Source of the DNA: Mycolicibacterium novocastrense
GTDB taxonomy: Bacteria > Actinomycetota > Actinomycetes > Mycobacteriales > Mycobacteriaceae
Length of the DNA: 64,000 bases
Reading direction: 5' to 3'
Assembly (NCBI RefSeq): GCF_001570485.1
Contig: NZ_BCTA01000028.1
Span: 62,001-126,000, forward strand
Made by a program: the position numbers and the translations under genes. Below, piece after piece: positions 56,509 to 64,000 of the stretch; position 1 is the stretch's first letter, and each line of letters opens with the position of its first letter. The notes below the pieces were generated by a model, which saw only the letters and a program-made list of their open reading frames with translations, made no database searches and was not told the DNA's origin.

Positions 56509-56514
56509 TAGTGT
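56509..56514 (+). promoter_or_regulatory. Possible -10 hexamer TAGTGT of mmpS3
   Basis: TAGTGT lies 85 bases upstream of ATG 56600 in the 213-base ctaF-mmpS3 gap. Unlike the leaderless genes, this would leave a leader of about 79 bases ending in the ribosome site AGAAGGA. Confidence 0.35.
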
Positions 56515-56599
56515 TGCCGAGGCACGGTCAGTCGCCGCCGCTGAGCCGGGAGTCTGTGGCGTGCCGCGCCGGTTGAGTAGTCGAGAAGGATAGGCGTAC

Positions 56600-57463
56600 A
56601 TGAGCGGGCCGAATCCCCCGGATGACGAAGGTTCGGATATCCAGGGTCGGGAGCCGGGTCAGGAACCGGGCCAGACCGGCGGTGAGCAGCCTGCGCCGGA
56701 CAGCAGCGACACGGACTTCTACTCGCGGGCGTACTCGGCGCCGGAGTCCGAGCAGTTCACCGCGGGCCCGTACGTGCCGGCCGACTCGTCGCTGTACGAC
56801 TACGACAACTACGAGCAGGCCGAGCCGGTCGACCAACCCGCACCGCCGCGGTGGCCGTGGGTCGTCGGCGTCGCGGCGATCATCGCGGCCATCGCGCTGG
56901 TGGTCTCCGTTTCGGTGTTGGTGACCCGCACCGACACCGACAGCCTCGCAGTACCGGAGACCTCGACCACGACCGTGGCGCCCCCGGTGCAGGACGAGAT
57001 CACGACCACCACGCCGCCGCCACCGCCTCCGCCGCCTCCACCGACCGAAGAGCCACCGCCCCCGCCGCCCGAGACCGTGACGGTGACTCAGGAGCCGCCA
57101 CCTCCGCCGCCCGCACCGGTCGAACCGCCACCGCCGCCGCCGGAGACCACGCCGCCGCCGGCGCCGCCACCACCCACGACGACCCGTTCGGGCCCGCGCC
57201 AGGTCACCTATTCGGTGACGGGAACCAAAGCACCGGGAGACATCATCACCGTGACCTATATCGACGCCTCGGGCCGTAGCCGGACCCAGCGCAACGTCTA
57301 CATCCCGTGGTCGTTGACCGTGACGCCGATCTCGCAGTCCGAGGTCGGCTCGGTGCAGGCGTCGAGCCTGTTCCTGGTCAGCAGGCTGAACTGCTCGATC
57401 ACCACGAGCGACGGCACCGTGCTGTCGTCGAACACCAACAACGCCGCACAGACCAGCTGCTGA
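56600..57463 (+). CDS. mmpS3: MmpS3 membrane protein
   Basis: This 287-residue protein has a cytoplasmic acidic, Tyr-rich N-terminus (about 1-90) and one transmembrane helix (about 93-117, [20 protein letters not shown]). A strikingly Pro-rich external stretch (about 135-195, runs of PPPPPP) leads to a C-terminal MmpS beta domain (about 200-287, [19 protein letters not shown]). MmpS proteins normally assist MmpL transporters, but MmpS3 has no mmpL partner here or in M. tuberculosis. Its TGA overlaps the next ATG (TGATG). Confidence 0.92.
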   Translation: MSGPNPPDDEGSDIQGREPGQEPGQTGGEQPAPDSSDTDFYSRAYSAPESEQFTAGPYVPADSSLYDYDNYEQAEPVDQPAPPRWPWVVGVAAIIAAIALVVSVSVLVTRTDTDSLAVPETSTTTVAPPVQDEITTTTPPPPPPPPPPTEEPPPPPPETVTVTQEPPPPPPAPVEPPPPPPETTPPPAPPPPTTTRSGPRQVTYSVTGTKAPGDIITVTYIDASGRSRTQRNVYIPWSLTVTPISQSEVGSVQASSLFLVSRLNCSITTSDGTVLSSNTNNAAQTSC

Positions 57464-58134
57464 TGACATACGAAACCGACGCTTCGGGGCGCTCGCGGTT
57501 GACCCCCGCCCTGGACCCCAGCGAGCTCGACCGCACCGATCGCATTCTGCTCGGCTCATGCGCGGCGATCTGGCTGGTGGCCCTGGGTACCGGGGTCGCC
57601 GCGACGGTGGCGCTGGTGGACCTCGGGCGGGGGCCGACGGAGTCGTCCGGGGATACCGGGACGCCGTGGCTGCTCTACACCGTCATCGCGATCTCTGCGG
57701 TGGTGATCATCGGAGCGGTCCCGCTGCTGTTGCGCGCCCGACGGGACGCGCTGGCCGAATCACCGCAGCCGCAGGCCGCCGGGCCCGCGCCGGCCGCCTC
57801 ACCGGCTCCCGGCCGGGCACGGCCGATTGACCCGACACCGCCCACCGAGAAGTTGCCCTACGCGGCGCCGCGCCAGGAGCGCACACTCGAGGCGCCGGAG
57901 CCCGCGTCCACCGCGGTGGAGCTGGTGTGGCTGCGTTGCGCGGTGGCGATCGCCTGCGCGATCGGCATCGCCATGGTGGCCATCGGTGTTGCCACCTATC
58001 TGATGGCGGTCGACAGCGATGTCGCGGCTTGGATCTTTTATGCGCTGACCGCTCTGGTCACCCTCGCGATGCCCGTCGTGCCGTGGTTCTACCTCAAAGA
58101 ACTACGCGCCCTGCTCGATCAGCAGGGCGCGTAA
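57463..58134 (+). CDS. DUF2561 membrane protein (Rv2197c-like)
   Basis: This 223-residue protein has four transmembrane helices in two pairs (about 26-46, 64-84, 160-182 and 190-210). A Pro/Ala-rich cytoplasmic loop (about 90-150) separates them. The family is mycobacterial and of unknown function. Its ATG overlaps the mmpS3 stop by one base, so the proteins are made together and may cooperate. It is convergent with qcrB across 27 bases. Confidence 0.88.
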   Translation: MTYETDASGRSRLTPALDPSELDRTDRILLGSCAAIWLVALGTGVAATVALVDLGRGPTESSGDTGTPWLLYTVIAISAVVIIGAVPLLLRARRDALAESPQPQAAGPAPAASPAPGRARPIDPTPPTEKLPYAAPRQERTLEAPEPASTAVELVWLRCAVAIACAIGIAMVAIGVATYLMAVDSDVAAWIFYALTALVTLAMPVVPWFYLKELRALLDQQGA

Positions 58135-58161
58135 GTCCTTCTTCGGTTCTTGCCGGCCGCC

Positions 58162-59874
58162 TCAGTGGTGGCCGTTGGACGAGTCGCCGTCGCGCGAGCC
58201 GTGTCCGTTCGACGGGCTGTTGCGCTCCTGGTGCTCGGCCAGCGCGGTGAGCGCTTTGCGCTCGCCGGCGTGCAGGGCCGCGGTGAGCGCCTCGTGCTCT
58301 TCGATCGGATCGGCCGTGAGGAAGCTGCCGGTGCCCGGCGCTCCGGCCGAGCCCAGCTTGTTCATCCGCTTCGGGATGGCAGCGCCCTGGTACTCCAACG
58401 GAATCGGATGACCGTGCTCGTCCACCGGACCGAGCGGCTGGTGCAACTCGATGTAGGCACCGTGCGGCAGCCGCTTGATGATGCCGGTCTCGATGCCGTG
58501 TTCGAGCACCTCCCGGTCGCTGCGCTGCAGGCCGACGGCCCACCGGTAGGCGATGTAGTAGACGATCGCGGGCAGCACCACCATGCCGATGCGGCCGATC
58601 CACGTCGTCGCGTTGAGCGAGATGTGGAATTTCAGCGCGATGATGTCGTTCATCGCACACAGCGTGAACAGCATGTACAGCGCGATCGCCGCCGACCCCA
58701 ACGCGGTACGCACCGGGGCGTCACGCGGGCGCTGCAGCAGGTTGTGGTGCGCGGTGTCGCCGGTGAGCCTCTTCTCGATGTACGGGTAGGCGATCAGCAG
58801 CGTGAACACCAGGCCCATGAACAGGGCCACCCAGGTGGACGCCGGGACGGTGTAGTTGCCGAAGTAGAGCTCCCACGGCGGGAAGATACGCGCCACACCC
58901 TCGGTCCACATCATGTAGAAGTCCGGCTGGCTACCCGCCGACACTTGAGATGGCTTGTACGGCCCCAGGTTCCAGACCGGGTTGATCGTCAGTAGCCCAC
59001 CCATCAGGCCGAGGATGCCGACCGTCATCGCGAAGAAGGCGCCCGACTTCACCGCGAACACCGGCATGACGCGCACGCCGACGACGTTGGTCTCGGTGCG
59101 GCCCGGGCCGGGGAACTGGGTGTGCTTCTGGAACCACACCAGGGCCAGGTGAAGCCCGATGAGCGCCAACATGATTCCCGGGATCAGCAGGATGTGCAGT
59201 GCGTACATCCTGGGAATCCAGTACCCGTCTTCGTTGCACATGTATCCGACGCCGCCGCAGGGGAAGTCGCCGCCGAACAGCGCCCAGTGCAACCAGGTGC
59301 CGATCACCGGCATGCCGAGCGAGATCGATGAGAGCGCGGCCCGCAGCCCGATGCCCGACAGCAGGTCGTCGGGCAACGAGTAGCCGAAGTAGCCCTCGAA
59401 CATCGCCAGGATCAGCAGCAGCGCGCCGATCACCCAGTTCGCCTCACGCGGGCGCCGGAAGGCGCCGGTGAAGAAGATGCGGGCCAGGTGGACCATGATC
59501 GCCGCCGCGAACAGCAGTGCGGCCCAGTGGTGGATCTGACGGACGAACAACCCGCCGCGGACCTCGAAGCTGATGTCGAGCGTCGACGCGTACGCCTTCG
59601 ACATCTGGACCCCGCGCAGCGGCTGGTAGACGCCGTTATAGGTGACCTCGGCCATCGACGGGTCGAAGAACAGCGTCAGGTACACGCCGGTGATCAGCAG
59701 CACGATGAAGCTGTAGAGCGCGATCTCGCCCAGCAGGAATGACCAGTGGGTCGGGAACACCTTGTTCAGCTGACGCCGCACCGCCGCCGACGGGTGATAG
59801 CGCGAATCGATGGCATTGCCCTGTGCCGCAGCGACTTCGGCGAGCTTCGGCGGCTTCGGCAGTGATGGACTCAT
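58162..59874 (-). CDS. qcrB: Cytochrome bc1 complex cytochrome b subunit
   Basis: This 570-residue protein is the quinol-oxidising and heme-b subunit of the bcc complex and the target of imidazopyridine inhibitors such as Q203 in M. tuberculosis. Heme-ligand helices include [21 protein letters not shown] and [20 protein letters not shown]; the quinol-site motif reads FPPWELYF. An extended C-terminus (about 440-570) is typical of actinobacteria; its final 20 residues are His/Asn/Ser/Gly-rich. ATG 59874 overlaps the qcrA stop (ATGA). Confidence 0.96.
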   Translation of the reverse strand: MSPSLPKPPKLAEVAAAQGNAIDSRYHPSAAVRRQLNKVFPTHWSFLLGEIALYSFIVLLITGVYLTLFFDPSMAEVTYNGVYQPLRGVQMSKAYASTLDISFEVRGGLFVRQIHHWAALLFAAAIMVHLARIFFTGAFRRPREANWVIGALLLILAMFEGYFGYSLPDDLLSGIGLRAALSSISLGMPVIGTWLHWALFGGDFPCGGVGYMCNEDGYWIPRMYALHILLIPGIMLALIGLHLALVWFQKHTQFPGPGRTETNVVGVRVMPVFAVKSGAFFAMTVGILGLMGGLLTINPVWNLGPYKPSQVSAGSQPDFYMMWTEGVARIFPPWELYFGNYTVPASTWVALFMGLVFTLLIAYPYIEKRLTGDTAHHNLLQRPRDAPVRTALGSAAIALYMLFTLCAMNDIIALKFHISLNATTWIGRIGMVVLPAIVYYIAYRWAVGLQRSDREVLEHGIETGIIKRLPHGAYIELHQPLGPVDEHGHPIPLEYQGAAIPKRMNKLGSAGAPGTGSFLTADPIEEHEALTAALHAGERKALTALAEHQERNSPSNGHGSRDGDSSNGHH

Positions 59875-61085
59875 ACTGTTTTCCGTTCCCAGAAGGCCGG
59901 CCCGACGGGTTCGATGAAGTCGCCGTTGGCGACGAGATACCCGTCCTGGTCGATGGTGATGGGCAGCTGCGCCAACGCGCGCGCAGCCGGGCCGAATATG
60001 GGCTTGGCGAAGTGCAACGCGTCGAACTGAGACTGGTGGCACGGGCAGAGGATGCGATACGACTGCTGCTCGTAAAGCGACGAGGGGCAGCCCAGGTGAG
60101 AGCAGACCTTGGTGTAGGCGAACAGATCCCCGAAGTTGAAGCTCTCCTGACCCTTGCGCTTGACCACCCGCGGCAGGTCCTGCGCCTTGATCCTGATCAG
60201 CATGACGGGATTGCGCACGCCCATCGCGATCTCGGCGAGGTGGTGGTGCGACTCGACAGTGGTTCCGTCGCCGTCGGATTCGCGCCACGGGAACACCGTC
60301 TCCATGCCGCCGGCGTCGATGTCCTCGGGCCGCATCTTGACGAAGGTGCCGGTGCCGGTGGAACGGGCCAAGAAGATCGTCTCGCCCTGGTATCGCGGCG
60401 TCCAGCCGGACGTCCACAGCACGGCCTTCTTGCCGTCGGCGGTCTGCACAACCGGCTTCCACGGGTTCTTGATCAGACCGCCCGCGAACGCCACCAGCGT
60501 GCCGAGGCCGAATGCGCCGAGGCCGATGCCCAGCGAGAGGCCGACCAGCTTGCGCCGCTTGATCGTCGAGCCTTCGAGGGCGTCGGTCAGGTTCGCCACG
60601 ACCGTCTTGCGGTGGATCTCGGGGGAGGCGCCGTCATGGCGTTCCTGGATCGAGATCTCCTCGGGGATGAACTTCTTCTGGTACAGCACCGCGCCGATGC
60701 CGATCGCCAGGATCGACAGCCCGAACGTCAACCCGTACAGCGGCGTGGTCAGGCTGAACAGGAACTCGCCCTCGGAGCCGTAGGGCACGTACTCCCACGG
60801 CCAGAACAGGAACACCAACAGCAGCGCCAGGCCCGAGAAACCGCCCAGCAGAAGCCAGTACGAGACCACGCGGCTGGCGCGCTTCTCGGCCTTGGTGTCG
60901 GGGACCGGCCAGCGGTCCTCCTTGTAGACGATCTCGACGCCGTCGAGTTTGCCGCCGAGTTCGACCAGCTCCTCGCGTGACATCGCCGCCAGTTCGGCGT
61001 CCGTGGGCTGACCCGGAACACCGGCCTGACCGGGTGCGTCGGTGCCCTTGGGGGTGTTCTCGGTGCCGTTGCCCGGCTCGCTCAT
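59871..61085 (-). CDS. qcrA: Rieske iron-sulfur subunit of the bcc complex
   Basis: This 404-residue protein has an N-terminal cytoplasmic region followed by three transmembrane helices rather than the single one of mitochondrial Rieske proteins. The C-terminal [2Fe-2S] domain has cluster boxes CSHLGC and CPCHQS. It passes electrons from quinol to the diheme subunit. ATG 61085 overlaps the qcrC stop (ATGA), and its own stop overlaps qcrB, so all three are coupled. Confidence 0.96.
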   Translation of the reverse strand: MSEPGNGTENTPKGTDAPGQAGVPGQPTDAELAAMSREELVELGGKLDGVEIVYKEDRWPVPDTKAEKRASRVVSYWLLLGGFSGLALLLVFLFWPWEYVPYGSEGEFLFSLTTPLYGLTFGLSILAIGIGAVLYQKKFIPEEISIQERHDGASPEIHRKTVVANLTDALEGSTIKRRKLVGLSLGIGLGAFGLGTLVAFAGGLIKNPWKPVVQTADGKKAVLWTSGWTPRYQGETIFLARSTGTGTFVKMRPEDIDAGGMETVFPWRESDGDGTTVESHHHLAEIAMGVRNPVMLIRIKAQDLPRVVKRKGQESFNFGDLFAYTKVCSHLGCPSSLYEQQSYRILCPCHQSQFDALHFAKPIFGPAARALAQLPITIDQDGYLVANGDFIEPVGPAFWERKTV

Positions 61086-61888
61086 GCTCGCGCTCCGATC
61101 CACAGGGCCGCGGCGATGACGGCCACCATGCCGATGATCCAGGCCGCCATGCCCTCGGGCGCCGGGCCGAACCCGCCGAGGCCGTAGCCGCCGTAGCTCG
61201 GTGCCTCCGCCGACTCGCGGACGTAGGCCACGATGTCGCGCTTCTCATCCGGCGACAGCTGCCGGTCCGAGAACTTCGGCATGTTCTGCGGGCCGGTGAG
61301 CATCGCGGTGTAGATCTGCGCGGGCGTGGCGTCGCCGAGGTCGGGCGCGTACTTGCCCGACGACAGGGCGCCGCCCTTGCCGGTGAAGTTGTGACACGAC
61401 GCGCAGTTCAACCGGAACAGGTCACCACCACGGGCGACGTTATCGCCCAGCAGCGACTCCTGTGCGACGCGTCCGTTGTCGTCGCGCGGGACGACCGGGC
61501 CGCCGCCGTTGGCCTGCACGTAGGCGCCGAGCGCGTCGGTCTGCGCCTCGTCGAACAGCGGGGGCTTGGCCGGGGCCTGGGCCTCACCGCGCATCGCGGG
61601 CATGCGGCCGGTGGAGACCTGGAAGTAGACCGCCGCCTCGCCGACGCCGATCAGGCTGGGGCCGCGGTCCGGCACACCTTGGAGGTTGACGCCGTGGCAG
61701 GTCACGCAGGAGGTGTCGAACAGCTGCTTACCCGTGCGCAACAGCGCCGACTGCGATTCGTCGGCGACCGCGACCTGCGGTGTGGGCGTCAGCGTGGCGG
61801 CCAGACCACCGGCGACGCCCAATCCGAGCAGCAGCAGCACAGCACCTGACAGGCGCCGGCGTAGCCGACGGCGCGACTTGTCGGTCAT
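61082..61888 (-). CDS. qcrC: Diheme cytochrome c subunit of the bcc complex
   Basis: A 268-residue protein with an N-terminal membrane helix and two heme-c sites, CVTCH and CASCH. A C-terminal anchor helix ([17 protein letters not shown]) follows. The two hemes wire the bcc complex directly to the aa3 oxidase, since actinobacteria lack soluble cytochrome c for this. AAGGAG precedes ATG 61888; the longer frame adds 17 residues without signal-peptide character. It is 64 bases downstream of ctaE. Confidence 0.96.
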   Translation of the reverse strand: MTDKSRRRLRRRLSGAVLLLLGLGVAGGLAATLTPTPQVAVADESQSALLRTGKQLFDTSCVTCHGVNLQGVPDRGPSLIGVGEAAVYFQVSTGRMPAMRGEAQAPAKPPLFDEAQTDALGAYVQANGGGPVVPRDDNGRVAQESLLGDNVARGGDLFRLNCASCHNFTGKGGALSSGKYAPDLGDATPAQIYTAMLTGPQNMPKFSDRQLSPDEKRDIVAYVRESAEAPSYGGYGLGGFGPAPEGMAAWIIGMVAVIAAALWIGARA

Positions 61889-61952
61889 CGAACTCCTTCT
61901 CATCGGATCGATCGGCACGACAAGCCGATCAACGGACACATCGGCGAGCCGA

Positions 61953-62618
<666 letters not shown>

Positions 62619-62619
62619 T

Positions 62620-62625
62620 CATAAT
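62620..62625 (+). promoter_or_regulatory. -10 hexamer CATAAT of trpD
   Basis: CATAAT ends six bases before GTG 62632. Two in-frame GTG codons lie in tandem (62629 and 62632); the spacing favours the second. Confidence 0.5.
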
Positions 62626-62631
62626 CGCGTG

Positions 62632-63699
62632 GTGGCTTCTCCCAAAAACCCCGATTCCTTCACGTGGCCCCGGATCCTCGGCCGCCTCACCACCGGTCAG
62701 TCGCTGGAGAACGGGCAGGCGGCGTGGGCGATGGACCAGATCATGACCGGTGTGGCCACCCCTGCCCAGATCGCGAGCTTCGGGGTGTCGATGCGGATGA
62801 AGCGCCCGACGTCGGCGGAGGTCACCGAGCTGGCCGACACCATGCTCAAACACGCGCGCCGCGTCCCCACCGACGTGATCGGCACCGCAACCGTCGACGT
62901 GGTGGGCACCGGCGGGGACGGCGCCAACACCCAGAACCTGTCCACGATGGCGGCCATCGTCGTCGCGGCCGCCGGGGTGCCGGTGATCAAGCACGGGAAC
63001 CGCGCGGCGTCCTCGCTGTCCGGGGGCGCCGACACGCTCGAGGCGCTCGGGGTGCGCATCGACCTCGGTCCCGACGACGTCGCTCGCAGCGTCGCCGAGA
63101 TAGGCATCGGGTTCGCGTTCGCGCCGCACTTCCACCCGTCGTACCGGCACGCCGGCGTGGTGCGCCGCGAGATCGGGGTGCCGACGGTGTTCAACCTGCT
63201 CGGTCCGCTGACCAATCCGGCCTCGCCGCGCGCCGGGCTGGTCGGCTGCGCGTGGGGGGAACTGGCCGAGGTGATGGCCGGCGTGTTCGCGGCCCGCGGG
63301 TCCAGCGTGCTGGTGGTCCACGGCGACGACGGTCTCGACGAGCTCACCACCACCACGACCAGCACCATCTGGCGGGTACAGGCGGGCACGGTCGAGCGGC
63401 TGAAGTTCGACCCCGCCGCGTTCGGTTTCAAGCGCGCCGAGATCTCCGAACTGGTCGGCGGCGACGCCGAGGCCAATGCGGCGTCGGTGCGCGCGGTGCT
63501 CGGCGGTGCGCCGGGGGCGGTGCGCGACGCGGTGGTCCTCAACGCCGCGGGCGCGCTGGTGGCGCACGCGGGGCTAGCCAGCGACGCCAAATGGTTGCCG
63601 GCCTGGGAGAGCGGGCTGGCCAAGGCGGCCGAGGCCATCGACTCCGGGGCGGCCGAACAGCTCCTCGCGCGTTGGGTGCGGTTCACTCAAAAAGCCTGA
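62632..63699 (+). CDS. trpD: Anthranilate phosphoribosyltransferase
   Basis: A 355-residue enzyme joining anthranilate to PRPP in tryptophan synthesis. The PRPP-binding loop [17 protein letters not shown] is near residue 88, [21 protein letters not shown] near 122, and [13 protein letters not shown] near 185; [14 protein letters not shown] completes the metal site. trpD stands alone, away from other trp genes, as in M. tuberculosis. The last 126 bases overlap an open frame of the convergent neighbour. Confidence 0.95.
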   Translation: MASPKNPDSFTWPRILGRLTTGQSLENGQAAWAMDQIMTGVATPAQIASFGVSMRMKRPTSAEVTELADTMLKHARRVPTDVIGTATVDVVGTGGDGANTQNLSTMAAIVVAAAGVPVIKHGNRAASSLSGGADTLEALGVRIDLGPDDVARSVAEIGIGFAFAPHFHPSYRHAGVVRREIGVPTVFNLLGPLTNPASPRAGLVGCAWGELAEVMAGVFAARGSSVLVVHGDDGLDELTTTTTSTIWRVQAGTVERLKFDPAAFGFKRAEISELVGGDAEANAASVRAVLGGAPGAVRDAVVLNAAGALVAHAGLASDAKWLPAWESGLAKAAEAIDSGAAEQLLARWVRFTQKA

Positions 63700-64000
63700 G
63701 CGAGTTGCCTTCTCGATCTGTTCTGCGGCCAGGCGCGCCGAGCGCGCCGACGCGACCCAGGCCGCCCACCGGCCCGCCGCATGTACCGGTGAGCAGTAGC
63801 CGTCGTCGGCGCGCACGATGCGCACCCCGGGTTGGTGCAGCCACCGCGCGATCAGGGCCGTCTCCTCGACCAGTGCGCCGCCCAGCGGGGCTGCCGAGGG
63901 CAGAACGGCTTGTGCGCCAGCGCAGATCGCGTCGACCACCGGCATCGGCGGCACGCCGCGCGGCGCGTTTCCCGCGGCGGCCAGTTGGCCGTTGCGGATC
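63574..64000 (-). CDS. C-terminal part of a probable DEDD exonuclease/UvrC-like protein (Rv2191-like)
   Basis: The gene enters from the right edge. The visible 141 residues include [29 protein letters not shown] and [19 protein letters not shown]. To my memory these resemble the C-terminal region of mycobacterial exonuclease-GIY-YIG proteins encoded beside trpD. No catalytic motif is inside the window. Conserved-looking sequence stops around [16 protein letters not shown] (near base 63705). The frame then continues another 42 codons antisense to the end of trpD, which is probably an unusual tail or a frame shift near the true stop. Confidence 0.6.
   Translation of the reverse strand, partial: IRNGQLAAAGNAPRGVPPMPVVDAICAGAQAVLPSAAPLGGALVEETALIARWLHQPGVRIVRADDGYCSPVHAAGRWAAWVASARSARLAAEQIEKATRSGFLSEPHPTREELFGRPGVDGLGRLGQPALPGRQPFGVAG

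Noticed and set aside
57010..57180. CCGCCG-rich tract as a separate repeat element
   Set aside because: It simply encodes the Pro-rich stalk of MmpS3.

Overview
This 64 kb window is chromosomal DNA of a high-GC mycobacterium. It contains glnA1/glnA2/glnE, a Hip1/CaeA-type lipoprotein hydrolase, EphD, MmpS3, an LpqN-type lipoprotein, a wax-ester synthase, DUF732 and 13E12/DUF222 proteins, and an actinobacterial qcrCAB-cta respiratory cluster. The backbone order matches, from memory, M. tuberculosis Rv2229c down to Rv2191 read in reverse. The differences in gene content suggest an environmental Mycolicibacterium-like species rather than M. tuberculosis itself. I saw no IS element, prophage, CRISPR array or tRNA.

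Layout. 1-1626: zinc-ribbon protein and an RNase H/CobC-like phosphatase fusion. 1623-8766: an accessory block with an XRE-cupin regulator divergent from a flavoprotein/methyltransferase pair, a 2OG oxygenase, a DUF222-HNH gene with an SOS-like box on its start codon, two small exported proteins, and an AraC-VOC-methyltransferase group. 8821-9246: RNase P RNA (rnpB). 9259-15570: CYTH-CHAD protein, enoyl-CoA hydratase, panB, a wax-ester synthase/DGAT and caeA. 15571-23127: a second accessory block with a GNAT enzyme, a mosaic scar built from pieces of the neighbouring tetR and caeA genes, a repeat-bearing secreted protein, tetR-tesB-VOC, and an epimerase-sulfotransferase-DUF1214 cassette. 23191-32093: a nitrogen region (glnA2, glnE, exported asparaginase, glnA1 with a four-half-site GlnR-like operator). 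32249-39802: RDD protein, amidohydrolase, DUF4191, lipA, lipB, a TIGR01777 epimerase and the dihydrolipoamide acyltransferase. 39961-47468: small protein, ephD, pepB, adenylate cyclase, gcvT, ilvE, DUF732 protein. 47562-54761: cobU-cobT-cobS, DUF3043, erpA, a membrane-anchored protein, adoK, asnB. 54890-62564: ctaC, ctaF, mmpS3, DUF2561, and ctaE-qcrC-qcrA-qcrB. 62632-64000: trpD and the 3' end of a probable exonuclease gene.

How the genes connect. GlnE adenylylates GlnA1, whose target Tyr406 is present and which GlnA2 lacks. LipB and LipA make the lipoyl groups carried by the acyltransferase, and GcvT works in another lipoyl-dependent system. CobU, CobT, CobS and the phosphatase half of the RNase H fusion could supply all four steps of the cobalamin nucleotide loop. 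QcrCAB with CtaC, CtaE and CtaF forms most of the bcc-aa3 respiratory supercomplex.

A recurring regulatory feature is a TANNNT or CATANT -10 hexamer ending 6-8 bases before a start codon, with no Shine-Dalgarno sequence. This suggests many leaderless mRNAs (caught for about 15 genes). The same spacing places the rnpB -10 exactly 6 bases before the first base of its P1 helix.
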